Of a stretch of 64,000 bases of DNA, positions 7,847 to 16,300 are shown piece by piece. The notes under the pieces were generated by a model, which did not search any database, was not told where the DNA came from, and was given only the letters and a program-made list of their open reading frames with translations. The DNA lies in assembly GCF_030408755.1 (NCBI RefSeq), contig NZ_CP047209.1:992001-1056000 (forward strand), given 5' to 3'. The stretch comes from Corynebacterium felinum. GTDB taxonomy: Bacteria; Actinomycetota; Actinomycetes; Mycobacteriales; Mycobacteriaceae. The translations under genes and the position numbers were made by a program. Every line of letters starts with the position of its first letter. The first letter of the stretch is position 1.

Positions 7847-9451
7847 ATGTCTTTGAAGAAGACTCTGGCACTGGGCGCAACCGCAGCCTTGGCTTTTAGC
7901 CTCGCCGCATGTTCTAACGACTCCGGTTCATCGAACAGCTCCTCTTCCGGATCCAAGGAATCCGGTGGTACCAACTACGTCACTGCATGGGGCAGCGAAC
8001 CACAAAACCCACTGATCCCCGGTAACACCAACGAAACCGGTGGCGGACGCATCGTTGATCTCGTGTACTCCGGCCTGTTCTACTACGACGCCGAGGGCAA
8101 GACCCACAACGAGATGGCTGAATCCGTCGAACTCGAAGGCGACAAGACCTATAAGGTCACCCTCAAGGACGGCATCACCTTCGCCGACGGCACCCCTGTC
8201 AAGGCCCATAACTTCGTTGACGCATGGAACTACACTGTCGAAAACTCCCAGCTGGGCGCCTACTTCTTCGAGCCCATCAAAGGCTATGAGGAAGGCAAGA
8301 AGCTCGAAGGCCTCACCGTTGTTGACGACAAGACCTTCACCATCGAACTTTCCCAGCCAGAATCGGACTTCCCAAGCCGTTTGGGCTACTCCGCCTTCTA
8401 CCCACTGCCTGATGAGGCATTCAAGGATATGGACGCCTTCGGTGAAACCCCGAACGGCAACGGCCCTTACAAGGTGGAAACCTGGAACCATAACCAGGAC
8501 ATGGTTCTGGTCCCTAACGAGAAGTACGACGGACCACGTAAGGCAAAGAATGACGGCTTGAAGCTGGTCTTCTACGCATCTCAGGATTCTGCATACGCTG
8601 ACCTGTTGGCAGGCAACCTCGATGTGCTGGATGCAATCCCAGACTCCGCATTCGCCACCTTCAACTCTGAGCTGGGCAATCGTGCGGTGAACCAGCCAGC
8701 GGCAATCTTCCAGTCCTTCACCATCCCAGAGAAGCTGGAGCACTTCTCCGGTGAAGAAGGCGTACTGCGCCGCCAGGCGATCTCCATGGCGATTAACCGC
8801 GCTGAAGTAACCAAGGCTATCTTCCAAGACACCCGCACCCCAGCCACCGACTTCGCCTCCCCTGTGATCCCAGGTCACACCGATTCCCTCAAGGGCAGCG
8901 AAGTTCTGGAATTCAACCCAGAAAAGGCGAAGGAACTGTGGGCGAAGGCTGATGAAATGAGCCAGTTCACCGGCTCCTTCACCATCTCCTACAACTCCGA
9001 TGGCGGACACCAGGCATGGGTTGATGCTGTGACCAACCAGATCAAGAACACCCTCGGCATTGACGCTGTGGGTAACCCCTACCCAGACTTCAAGTCGCTG
9101 CGTAAGGACGTCACCGAACGCACCATCTCGGGCGCATTCCGCACCGGCTGGCAGGCCGACTACCCATCCTTGGCTAACTTCCTCGGGCCACTGTACGGCA
9201 CCGGCGCAGGCTCCAACGATGGTGACTACTCCTCCGCAGAATTCGATGAGCTGCTGAAGCAGGGCGCTGCTGCTGAGAGCCCAGAAGCTGGTGAGAAGTT
9301 CTACAACGAAGCGCAAGAAGTCCTGCTCAAGGATCTCCCAGTGATCCCACTGTGGTACTCCAACGTCACCGGTGGTTACGGTGAAGGCGTGAGCAACGTT
9401 GTCTTCGGCTGGAACTCCCAACCTGTGTACTACAACATCACCAAGGGCTAA
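7847..9451 (+). CDS. oppA: Oligopeptide/dipeptide ABC transporter substrate-binding lipoprotein
   Basis: A 534-residue family 5 extracellular solute-binding protein. The lipoprotein signal peptide ends in FSLAAC (lipobox, Cys about residue 22) and is followed by a Ser/Asn/Gly-rich linker typical of lipid-anchored binding proteins. SBP family features are seen throughout: VDLVYSGLFYYDAEGK, FADGTPVKAHNFVDAWNY, GNGPYKVETW and a C-terminal DLPVIPLWYSNV. The start is set at 7847 (GAAAGG 8 nt upstream), giving a clean signal sequence. It is the first gene of an operon with oppB, oppC and oppDF. The substrate (peptides) is known for the family; exact specificity cannot be read from sequence. Confidence 0.88.
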   Translation: MSLKKTLALGATAALAFSLAACSNDSGSSNSSSSGSKESGGTNYVTAWGSEPQNPLIPGNTNETGGGRIVDLVYSGLFYYDAEGKTHNEMAESVELEGDKTYKVTLKDGITFADGTPVKAHNFVDAWNYTVENSQLGAYFFEPIKGYEEGKKLEGLTVVDDKTFTIELSQPESDFPSRLGYSAFYPLPDEAFKDMDAFGETPNGNGPYKVETWNHNQDMVLVPNEKYDGPRKAKNDGLKLVFYASQDSAYADLLAGNLDVLDAIPDSAFATFNSELGNRAVNQPAAIFQSFTIPEKLEHFSGEEGVLRRQAISMAINRAEVTKAIFQDTRTPATDFASPVIPGHTDSLKGSEVLEFNPEKAKELWAKADEMSQFTGSFTISYNSDGGHQAWVDAVTNQIKNTLGIDAVGNPYPDFKSLRKDVTERTISGAFRTGWQADYPSLANFLGPLYGTGAGSNDGDYSSAEFDELLKQGAAAESPEAGEKFYNEAQEVLLKDLPVIPLWYSNVTGGYGEGVSNVVFGWNSQPVYYNITKG

Positions 9452-9465
9452 TGCCTTGATCCTCT

Positions 9466-9510
9466 AAGCCCCGCGACAAGCACCCAGTAGTGTGTGCTCA
9501 CGCGGGGCTT
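9466..9510 (+). promoter_or_regulatory. Stem-loop between oppA and oppB
   Basis: A ten-base perfect stem AAGCCCCGCG/CGCGGGGCTT encloses an inner AGCAC/GTGCT stem. No T-run follows, so it is unlikely to be a full terminator. Such hairpins after binding-protein genes are known to stabilise the upstream message or attenuate the permease genes, giving excess binding protein. Confidence 0.7.
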
Positions 9511-9536
9511 GAGACTTTGAAAGGACCGCGACTTCA

Positions 9537-10463
9537 ATGCTTCGCTACATTGGTCGACGCATGCTCCAAATGATCCCCGTGTTCTTTGGCGCAACGTTGC
9601 TACTTTATGCTCTTGTGTTTTTAATGCCCGGTGACCCAGTGGAAGCACTGGGCGGCGATCGGGGTCTTTCCGATGCCGCTCGGGATCGCATCAGGGCGGA
9701 ATACAACCTGGATAAACCTTTTATCATCCAGTACCTTTTGTACATCAAGGGAATTTTCACCCTCGATTTCGGCACCACATTCTCCGGCCGTCCCGTGGCT
9801 GAAGCCATGGCTAACGCATTCCCCGTGACCATCAAACTGGCGCTGATGGCCTTGGCCTTTGAAGCAATCTTCGGCCTGCTTTTCGGCGTGATCGCAGGTA
9901 TGCGCCGGGGTGGTTTCTTCGACTCCACGGTGTTGGTGGCCTCGTTGTTTGTGATTGCTGTGCCTTCCTTCGTGATCGGCTTCGTCTTCCAATTCTTCGT
10001 AGGTGTGAAATGGGGTATCTTGCCGCCTACAGTGGGGCCGAACGAAACGTTTAAGAATCTCCTCATGCCTGCCATCGTGCTGGGTGCGCTTTCTTTCGCA
10101 TACGTTGTGCGACTAACGCGGCAGTCGGTTACCGAAAGCCTCAGTGCTGATTATGTGCGCACCGCCCGTGCGAAAGGCCTTGACGGTGCGACAGTAACTC
10201 GCCGCCATGTTCTTCGTAACTCGCTGATTCCAGTGGTGACCTTCCTTGGTGCTGATCTTGGTGCGCTGATGGGTGGCGCGATTGTCACTGAAGGCATTTT
10301 CGGCATTAACGGTGTTGGTGGTGCTATCTACCAAGCAATTTTGAAGGGTGAACCGACCACGGTGGTGTCCTTTACCACGGTTTTGGTCATTGTGTACATT
10401 GTGGCTAACTTGCTCGTGGACTTGCTCTACGCCATTCTCGACCCGAGGATCCGCTATGCATAA
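9537..10463 (+). CDS. oppB: Oligopeptide ABC transporter permease OppB/DppB
   Basis: A 308-residue permease with six membrane segments. It has the N-terminal MLRYIGRRMLQMIPV...MPGDP motif characteristic of DppB/OppB and the EAA loop (YVRTARAKGLDGATVTRRHV, about residues 203-222) that contacts the ATPase. GAAAGGA precedes the ATG. It overlaps oppC by 8 bp. It forms the membrane channel with OppC, fed by the lipoprotein OppA and powered by the fused OppDF. Confidence 0.92.
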   Translation: MLRYIGRRMLQMIPVFFGATLLLYALVFLMPGDPVEALGGDRGLSDAARDRIRAEYNLDKPFIIQYLLYIKGIFTLDFGTTFSGRPVAEAMANAFPVTIKLALMALAFEAIFGLLFGVIAGMRRGGFFDSTVLVASLFVIAVPSFVIGFVFQFFVGVKWGILPPTVGPNETFKNLLMPAIVLGALSFAYVVRLTRQSVTESLSADYVRTARAKGLDGATVTRRHVLRNSLIPVVTFLGADLGALMGGAIVTEGIFGINGVGGAIYQAILKGEPTTVVSFTTVLVIVYIVANLLVDLLYAILDPRIRYA

Positions 10464-11418
10464 CGAAGAAAAGAACAAGATTTTGCCCGGCCAGCAGCGC
10501 TTTGTGGCACAAGATGACGAGACTGGTCTGGGCGCTGTCGACGCCGTTGCTGATGAATCCGCACCTACGAGTGTCTGGGGTGAGGCGTGGCGCTATTTGC
10601 GTCGCCGCCCACTGTTTTGGGTATCGGCCGCACTGATTCTCATTGCAGTCTCCTTGGCGCTTTTCCCACAGCTGTTTACCTCCACCGATCCGCGGTTCTG
10701 TGAGCTTTCCAATAGTTTGGCTAAGCCTTCGATTGATCATCCTTTCGGCTTTGACCGTCAAGGCTGTGACATTTACTCCCGCATGGTTTATGGTGCCCGC
10801 GCCTCCGTTTTGGTGGGTATTCTCACCACTGTGTCGGTGGTGGTGTTGGGCACGATCATTGGTGCATTGGCTGGTTATTTCGGTGGCATTTTAGATGCGT
10901 TGTTGTCCCGTTTGACCGATATTTTCTATGCGGTTCCACTGGTGTTGGCTGCCATTGTGGTGATGCAGATGTTTAAAGAGCATCGCACCATTTTCACGGT
11001 GGTGTTGGTTTTGACCTTGTTTGGTTGGACCTCTATTGCTCGTATTACTCGCGGTGCGGTGTTGGCAACGAAGAATGAGGAATTTGTCACCGCTGCTCGT
11101 GCGGTTGGTGCGTCGAATTTCAAGATTCTTACCTCTCATATTTTGCCCAATGCGGCTGCCCCGATCATCGTGTATGCCACGGTGGCTTTGGGTACTTTCA
11201 TTGTGGCGGAGGCAACGTTGTCCTTCCTTGGTATTGGTCTTCCTCCCACCATTGTCTCGTGGGGTGGGGATATTGCTAAGGCGCAGGCCTCGTTGCGTAC
11301 ACAGCCAATGGTGCTGTTCTACCCAGCGATGGCGCTGGGTGCAACGGTGTTGAGTTTCATCATGATGGGTGACGTGGTTCGCGATGCCCTCGATCCAAAG
11401 GCACGGAAGAAGCGATGA
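10456..11418 (+). CDS. oppC: Oligopeptide ABC transporter permease OppC/DppC
   Basis: A 320-residue permease. The start ATG at 10456 lies inside the last codons of oppB (CGCTATGCATAA), with a GAGG upstream. A hydrophilic N-terminus of about 50 residues precedes the first membrane segment. The periplasmic DHPFGFDRQGCDIYSR motif and the EAA loop (EFVTAARAVGASNFKILTSH) are both DppC hallmarks. An in-frame ATG 108 nt earlier would add residues lying wholly inside oppB and is not preferred. The gene overlaps oppDF by 4 bp (ATGA). Confidence 0.92.
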   Translation: MHNEEKNKILPGQQRFVAQDDETGLGAVDAVADESAPTSVWGEAWRYLRRRPLFWVSAALILIAVSLALFPQLFTSTDPRFCELSNSLAKPSIDHPFGFDRQGCDIYSRMVYGARASVLVGILTTVSVVVLGTIIGALAGYFGGILDALLSRLTDIFYAVPLVLAAIVVMQMFKEHRTIFTVVLVLTLFGWTSIARITRGAVLATKNEEFVTAARAVGASNFKILTSHILPNAAAPIIVYATVALGTFIVAEATLSFLGIGLPPTIVSWGGDIAKAQASLRTQPMVLFYPAMALGATVLSFIMMGDVVRDALDPKARKKR

Positions 11419-13085
11419 CAGAAAATAGCACTTTAAAGCCACTGCTTGAACTGAAAGATCTGCGGATTTCTTTCGAATCCACCACCGGTACGGTGGAGGC
11501 GGTTCGAGGCATCAATATGACGATTTATCCCGGTCAGTCTGTGGCTATTGTGGGTGAATCGGGTTCTGGTAAATCCACGGCTGCGATGAGCATTATTGGT
11601 TTGCTTCCCGGTACTGGCAAGGTTACCGGTGGGCAGATCATTTTCGACGGTGCGGATATTACGCACCTGCCGGAGAAGGAAATGGTGCGCTACCGGGGTG
11701 CGAAGATTGGTTTGGTGCCCCAAGATCCGATGAGTAACTTAAACCCCGTGTGGCGGGTGGGTACTCAGATCAAGGAGGCGCTGCGGGCTAATAATGTGGT
11801 GCCCAGTGCGCAGATGGATGAGCGTGTGGCCACTTTGCTTGAGGAAGCAGGCTTGCCGGATGCTGCTAAGCGTGCCAAGCAGTACCCTCATGAGTTTTCT
11901 GGTGGTATGCGCCAGCGTGCCTTAATTGGTATGGGTTTGGCTGCCCGCCCGAAGTTGCTTATTGCCGATGAGCCAACTTCTGCATTGGATGTGACTGTTC
12001 AAAAGCGGATTTTGGATCATTTGGGTTCGTTGACCAAGGAGTTGGGTACTGCGGTTTTGTTCATTACTCACGATCTTGGTTTGGCCGCTGAGCGTGCTGA
12101 GCATCTTGTGGTGATGCACCGTGGTCGTGTGGTGGAGTCTGGTCCGTCGCTGGATATTTTGCGTAATCCTCAACACCCTTACACGCAGCGTTTGGTGAAG
12201 GCTGCTCCTTCGTTGGCTTCGGCACGTATCCAGTCCGCGCAGAAGAAGGGCTTGGAGTCCTCGGAGCTTCTTACTGCTGAGCATCCGACCAGTAGTGAGG
12301 AGATTATTCGTGTTGAAAACCTCACCAAGGTGTTTAAGGTTCGTGGTTCCAGTGATTTTAAAGCTGTGGACGATGTGAACTTCAGCTTGAAGAAGGGCAC
12401 TACTTTGGCGCTGGTGGGTGAGTCGGGTTCCGGCAAGTCCACGGTGGCGAATATGGTGTTGAATCTGCTCGATCCAACCTCCGGCAAGGTGTTTTATAAG
12501 GGCACGGATTTATCCACGTTGGGGGATAAAGAACTGTTTGATATGCGCCGTAAGCTGCAGGTGGTCTTCCAAAACCCGTATGGTTCTTTGGATCCGATGT
12601 ACTCGATTTATCGCTGTATTGAGGAGCCGTTGTTGGTGCATAAGGTGGGTGACCGCAAGGAGCGTGAGAATCGTGTGGCGGAGCTGCTGGATATGGTGGC
12701 TATGCCGCGGTCGGCGATGCGCCGTTTCCCTAATGAGCTTTCGGGCGGTCAGCGTCAGCGTATTGCGGTTGCGCGTGCGTTGGCGTTGAAACCGGAAGTG
12801 GTGGTGTTGGATGAAGCTGTGTCGGCGTTGGACGTGTTGGTGCAGAATCAGATTTTGCAGCTCCTTGCCGATCTTCAGCATGAGTTGAGCCTGAGCTATT
12901 TGTTCATTACTCACGATCTTGCTGTGGTGCGTCAGACCGCCGATGAGGTGGTTGTGATGCAGAAGGGCAAAGTGGTTGAGCAGGGCAGCACTGATGAGTT
13001 GTTCCTCTATGCCAAGCAGGACTACACCCGCGATTTGATCAACTCGGTCCCAGGGTTGGGTATCGAATTAGGGCTCAATATTTAG
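11415..13085 (+). CDS. Fused oligopeptide ABC transporter ATPase (OppD-OppF)
   Basis: A 556-residue protein joining the two ATPases that are separate in most bacteria. Domain 1 (about 8-265) has Walker A GESGSGKST, signature FSGGMRQRALIGMGLA and Walker B LLIADEPTSALD. Domain 2 (about 295-550) has a second GESGSGKST, signature LSGGQRQRIAVARALA and Walker B VVVLDEAVSALD. Both carry an oligo/dipeptide C-terminal extension (HPYTQRL; DYTRDLI). The D-loops and Walker motifs look intact in both halves. The four-gene operon ends with the hairpin at 13104. Confidence 0.92.
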   Translation: MTENSTLKPLLELKDLRISFESTTGTVEAVRGINMTIYPGQSVAIVGESGSGKSTAAMSIIGLLPGTGKVTGGQIIFDGADITHLPEKEMVRYRGAKIGLVPQDPMSNLNPVWRVGTQIKEALRANNVVPSAQMDERVATLLEEAGLPDAAKRAKQYPHEFSGGMRQRALIGMGLAARPKLLIADEPTSALDVTVQKRILDHLGSLTKELGTAVLFITHDLGLAAERAEHLVVMHRGRVVESGPSLDILRNPQHPYTQRLVKAAPSLASARIQSAQKKGLESSELLTAEHPTSSEEIIRVENLTKVFKVRGSSDFKAVDDVNFSLKKGTTLALVGESGSGKSTVANMVLNLLDPTSGKVFYKGTDLSTLGDKELFDMRRKLQVVFQNPYGSLDPMYSIYRCIEEPLLVHKVGDRKERENRVAELLDMVAMPRSAMRRFPNELSGGQRQRIAVARALALKPEVVVLDEAVSALDVLVQNQILQLLADLQHELSLSYLFITHDLAVVRQTADEVVVMQKGKVVEQGSTDELFLYAKQDYTRDLINSVPGLGIELGLNI

Positions 13086-13103
13086 CACTCGTTCGAAAGT
13101 AAT

Positions 13104-13143
13104 GCGCGTAAGAGCATTCACCCTTGTGTTCTTACGCGCTTTT
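13104..13143 (+). terminator. Terminator of the opp operon
   Basis: The stem GCGCGTAAGA/TCTTACGCGC encloses a 16-base loop and is followed by TTTT. It lies 18 bp after the stop codon of the fused ATPase. Confidence 0.85.
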
Positions 13144-13241
13144 CAATATCGACAACCATGGTGCTGCGGATTTTGTAGAAAACTAGTCTCCTGCAAGCTG
13201 CGGTGCTGGTGGCCTTCATTGTTGAGGGTGAATACAAGCAC

Positions 13242-13274
13242 AAAGGGAAGCAACTAAGCAGGCTGCTTCCCTTT
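13242..13274 (-). terminator. Hairpin at the end of the protease operon
   Basis: An 11-base stem AAAGGGAAGCA/TGCTTCCCTTT with an 11-base loop lies 16 bp past the stop of the minus-strand serine protease. The T-run on the minus strand is short, so termination strength is uncertain. Confidence 0.65.
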
Positions 13275-13289
13275 ATTCAGTGAAAATTT

Positions 13290-14105
13290 TTAGCTCGACC
13301 CCACGATTAAAGCGGGCAGTGGGATGAACCGCAAATCGAAATTGTAATTCAGCAAACTTTCAATCACGGTGTTGCCAATCACTGGAACTCTCGGTGCAGG
13401 AATCAACGTTGGGAAGGCACGCGCATCCACATTCGGTGCAGGAGCATCCAACACCCTCACAGCGGGTAAACCAGCATGGCGAGAAATCCAGTTCACATGC
13501 TCAGCCACAGGAGTATGGAACGCAACCGTACCTGGCTGCGTGGTGCCCGACTGCACAGCGGCGAGCTTGCCGGCGTCGTCGAAAAGCGGGCCGCCGGAAT
13601 CACCCTGCACAATACGGCCACGAGTCACCTGCGACTCAATCACCGTCACTCGATCCAACGGGGCGGGAAGATTATGCACACGACGCTGCACCGTCGCATC
13701 AGCAGCAGTAGCAATCGTGCCCTGGGTTGAACCATAACCAACAACCTCACCACGCTCACCAGGCTGCAAATGCGTATCAGACAACACAGCAGGAGCCACC
13801 TGAGTAGGATGATTCAAACGCAACAGTGCAATATCATCACTCGGGTGCAAAATAGCCTGAGTGGGGTAATGATTCTGGTTATTAATCCGGATCAAGGACT
13901 GGCCCTGGTGCACACAATGGCGGGCAGTCAACACCCAGTCAGGGGCCACAACAGTGCCCGTGCACAGGGAACCGCCCAACAAAATCAACGCAACATTGTC
14001 ATGAGTGTTCACTCGGCCACCCATCACCGCATGCGCAGCAGGCGCACTCGCGAAAGTCGCGGCGCTGAGAGCGACCACAGCAACCAACTTCTTCAGCAAT
14101 TTCAT
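13290..14105 (-). CDS. Secreted trypsin-like serine protease (S1 family)
   Basis: A 271-residue protein with a signal peptide (MKLLKKLVAVVALSAATF...AHA, cleavage about residue 26) and a chymotrypsin fold. The triad is visible: His in LTARHCV (about residue 63), Asp in DDIALLRL (about 92) and Ser in GDSGGPLFD (about 170). A Cys pair (SLCTG and ARHC) can form the disulfide beside the His. A Pro-rich tail of about 60 residues follows the protease domain. There is no propeptide beyond a short MGGRVN stretch, so processing may follow the GGRV-like N-terminus. It starts immediately after the stop of the ArsC-like gene (TAAATG), so it is co-transcribed. The substrate is unknown. Confidence 0.9.
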   Translation of the reverse strand: MKLLKKLVAVVALSAATFASAPAAHAVMGGRVNTHDNVALILLGGSLCTGTVVAPDWVLTARHCVHQGQSLIRINNQNHYPTQAILHPSDDIALLRLNHPTQVAPAVLSDTHLQPGERGEVVGYGSTQGTIATAADATVQRRVHNLPAPLDRVTVIESQVTRGRIVQGDSGGPLFDDAGKLAAVQSGTTQPGTVAFHTPVAEHVNWISRHAGLPAVRVLDAPAPNVDARAFPTLIPAPRVPVIGNTVIESLLNYNFDLRFIPLPALIVGSS

Positions 14106-14453
14106 TTACAAAACCTCGGCGATCTTCTCGGTTGGACGTGCAAGAACAACACCCTTATCGCTCACCACGAAAGGGCGCTCAATCAAAATAGGATGAGACA
14201 CCATCGCCGCAATCAACTCATCCTCCGAACACGACTGATTCAAACCAAGCTCGGCATACACAGCCTCACCCGTGCGAATAGCATCATGGGCGCGAAGATT
14301 CGCGCGGCGGAGAAGCTCCCGCAACTCATCAGCAGTCGGAGGGGACTGCAAATAGCGAACAATAGTCACATTCGCTTCGCCCAGCTGTTCTACAACAAAC
14401 GCCACAGCGGCGCGCGACTTCGAACAACGAGGATTGTGATAGACGGTGACCAT
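14106..14453 (-). CDS. ArsC-like arsenate reductase, glutaredoxin type
   Basis: A 115-residue ArsC/Spx-like thioredoxin-fold protein. The N-terminal YHNPRCSKSR holds the single catalytic cysteine (residue 9), and the C-terminal half has the family's ERPFVV and RPTEKI motifs. ArsC reduces arsenate to arsenite with glutathione/glutaredoxin in other bacteria; corynebacteria use mycothiol, so the electron donor is unclear. No arsenic operon genes are nearby, which leaves a housekeeping paralogue (YffB-like) possible. I start at ATG 14453; a TTG 9 nt upstream is an alternative. It is followed directly by the protease gene. Confidence 0.8.
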   Translation of the reverse strand: MVTVYHNPRCSKSRAAVAFVVEQLGEANVTIVRYLQSPPTADELRELLRRANLRAHDAIRTGEAVYAELGLNQSCSEDELIAAMVSHPILIERPFVVSDKGVVLARPTEKIAEVL

Positions 14454-14490
14454 GGGGAGCAAGTTTACCTAAAAATTTATATGTGTGTTG

Positions 14491-15027
14491 CTAAGGCGCG
14501 GGGACAAGAGTGACCGTATCGGCCCAATCAATATCAATACCCTTGGCTTTCATCCATGCAGAAGGATTATCACCATAACGGGTAATGCCCTCCACTGCAG
14601 CCAAAGTAGACTCGATGGCTTTCTCCGCGTCGTCGGCAGAAATTAAACCAGCAGACGTTGCGGCAGCAAGCTCATCAATATCCACCACCTCAATGCTGTC
14701 GCCACTATTCCACACAAGATCCACGTACAGATCCCGAGTAGTCCACACCCCATCTTCGATATTGATATCGACAACATCGATATAAATATCTTCACGATCC
14801 ACAACACCATCGCGATAGTGGAAAATATTTGCCCGAAGCCCCAACTCCGGCAATAACCACGATTCCAAATAGCCAAACTTCGGGTGATCTGCACCCCTGG
14901 CCATGTACAGGCCAAAAGGAGTTTCGCGGTAGGTATCAACCTGACGGCGGAACCCTTTAGGATCCACGTTGGTCTTCGACTTCGGATCGAAAGTCTCACA
15001 TTTAATAGGATGCAGATCTACCATCAT
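14491..15027 (-). CDS. DUF402 family protein
   Basis: A 178-residue soluble acidic protein with the DUF402 fold: RQVDTYRETPFGLYMAR, then the core FHYRDGVVDREDIYIDVVDI with alternating acidic residues, and DLYVDLVW. Members include nucleoside tri/diphosphatases (Ntdp), whose metal-binding acids lie in this region. The start overlaps the stop of the upstream secreted protein by 4 bp. A neighbour of this type occurs near the same conserved cluster in mycobacteria (recalled, not checked). Activity not tested. Confidence 0.8.
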   Translation of the reverse strand: MMVDLHPIKCETFDPKSKTNVDPKGFRRQVDTYRETPFGLYMARGADHPKFGYLESWLLPELGLRANIFHYRDGVVDREDIYIDVVDINIEDGVWTTRDLYVDLVWNSGDSIEVVDIDELAAATSAGLISADDAEKAIESTLAAVEGITRYGDNPSAWMKAKGIDIDWADTVTLVPAP

Positions 15028-15752
15028 TTCACCTCAAAAACAGCAGCGGTTGGAATGAAAGAACAGCGAGCGTCGCTTTCTTTCTCTATCGTGTCCACGC
15101 TGCCTTCCATTACAGCCACAATCGTGCCCTTGCCAGTCACCGCAGTGCCCGTCACTGTGGCAGGACCTTGAGGGTTAAGCCCATGGTCAGACAAAGAAAT
15201 TTGCCCCATACGCAACTCAGACAAATTCACCCAATGCACCTTCATCTGTGATTGGCGCACCGCACCCGTACCAAGGGCGGTAAACACAAAGGCCGTTTCA
15301 CCATCCTTCGCACCCGGTGCTGGGATTGGGGAAGGGCCAGGAACGGCAATTCCAGAGCCCACGGAATCTAAAGAGCCACCAATGCAGTTGGTAGCAACAG
15401 TGGGCCAGTGGAACTGAAAAAACTTCGGGCCAGTCTGCGGTACTTCCACCCCGCCATTTCCGCCACCCTCGTAGAAGGCCACGGCGCTTAAAATCGCATT
15501 GCGGAACTGCTCCGGCAGGGGAGCTGTTTTCGCGAAAGTGCGTGCCTGATCGAGGTACTGCTGCTTCGGTCGGCCCAAATCGTCCAGGGGGTTTAAGGAT
15601 TCAATCGTCGCCGGATCGAGGCCTAAGCCCATCGAAGATAAAGATGAAAGCTGGGCCGGGCTGGGCTGAGCGTGTGCAGCAGGGGCTGCTACGGGGAAGC
15701 ACAAGCCAAGGCTGAGGAGGAATGCTACGGGTTTTTTCATATGATTTTTCAT
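15024..15752 (-). CDS. Secreted conserved hypothetical protein
   Basis: A 242-residue protein with a signal peptide (KKPVAFLLSLGLCFPVAAPA, AHA cleavage near residue 28), a PSPAQLSSLSSMGLG segment, and a mature domain ending in VTGKGTIVAVMEGSV and CSFIPTAAVFEVK. Two cysteines (NCIGGS and ARCSF) could form a disulfide. Composition is Pro/Gly-rich at about residues 115-150. I do not recognise a functional family. It is the first gene of the minus-strand cluster 15752-13290, with a 4-bp overlap to DUF402. Translation could start at the second Met (residue 5). Confidence 0.7.
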   Translation of the reverse strand: MKNHMKKPVAFLLSLGLCFPVAAPAAHAQPSPAQLSSLSSMGLGLDPATIESLNPLDDLGRPKQQYLDQARTFAKTAPLPEQFRNAILSAVAFYEGGGNGGVEVPQTGPKFFQFHWPTVATNCIGGSLDSVGSGIAVPGPSPIPAPGAKDGETAFVFTALGTGAVRQSQMKVHWVNLSELRMGQISLSDHGLNPQGPATVTGTAVTGKGTIVAVMEGSVDTIEKESDARCSFIPTAAVFEVK

Positions 15753-16300
15753 CTTTTATCGGGGCGAAAATGTTACATGCGGGGGTGTGGTGGGTGACTG
15801 TGGGGCGCGGTTCGACGTCGATAAGCAGGCGTTATGTGTGCGCTTGAGTGTGCACGCATAAGGCTGGGGCTGGCGCGTACTCACGCGCGGTCACACACCA
15901 AGTCCCACTGTTAACAAAAATATACTTTTTTAACAATAGTCACATCTGTAACTCTGTCAAGGGGTGCTAAAGGGTTCAGGGGTGGGCGCTCGCAGACAAG
16001 AAGGAAGGGCGCAGCTTGCGTGTGAGCTGCATGGCGAAGCTATGGCAGCGAGCTGCATCGCGCACCGGTGCGGTAGACGCGGGATCGGTCGAGGTGGGTG
16101 TGGGGTGGATGAAGGTTTCGACTGTGTATGCGTTGTGGCTGCGTAGTGCACAGGTTGTGACTGTGAGAAAGTCTGCTAGATATCTGTGGCGTGCCTGTTG
16201 TGATTTTCGCCTTATTGCTACCTGTCAATGTCGCACGAAGCTCCTATTTTTAGTAGGGTTGTAACGTTAATTTTCTTTCCTAATAATTAGGAGCACTCTT
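15753..16300. other. Intergenic region of about 550 bp between divergent genes
   Basis: It separates the minus-strand secreted-protein operon from typA. It carries the two promoters and is A/T-rich near 15915-15950 (ACAAAAATATAC then TTTTTTAACAATAG). Open frames at 15964-16264 overlap on both strands and lack a ribosome-binding site, so I see no gene. A GGAG at 16291-16294 is the typA ribosome-binding site. Confidence 0.6.

Noticed and set aside
7928..9421. 497-residue minus-strand frame opposite oppA
   Set aside because: A shadow of the solute-binding lipoprotein gene; no conserved motif and no start signal.
13290..15752. Arsenic resistance operon
   Set aside because: Only an ArsC-like protein is present. 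No arsB/acr3 or arsR is near, so I do not call an operon.
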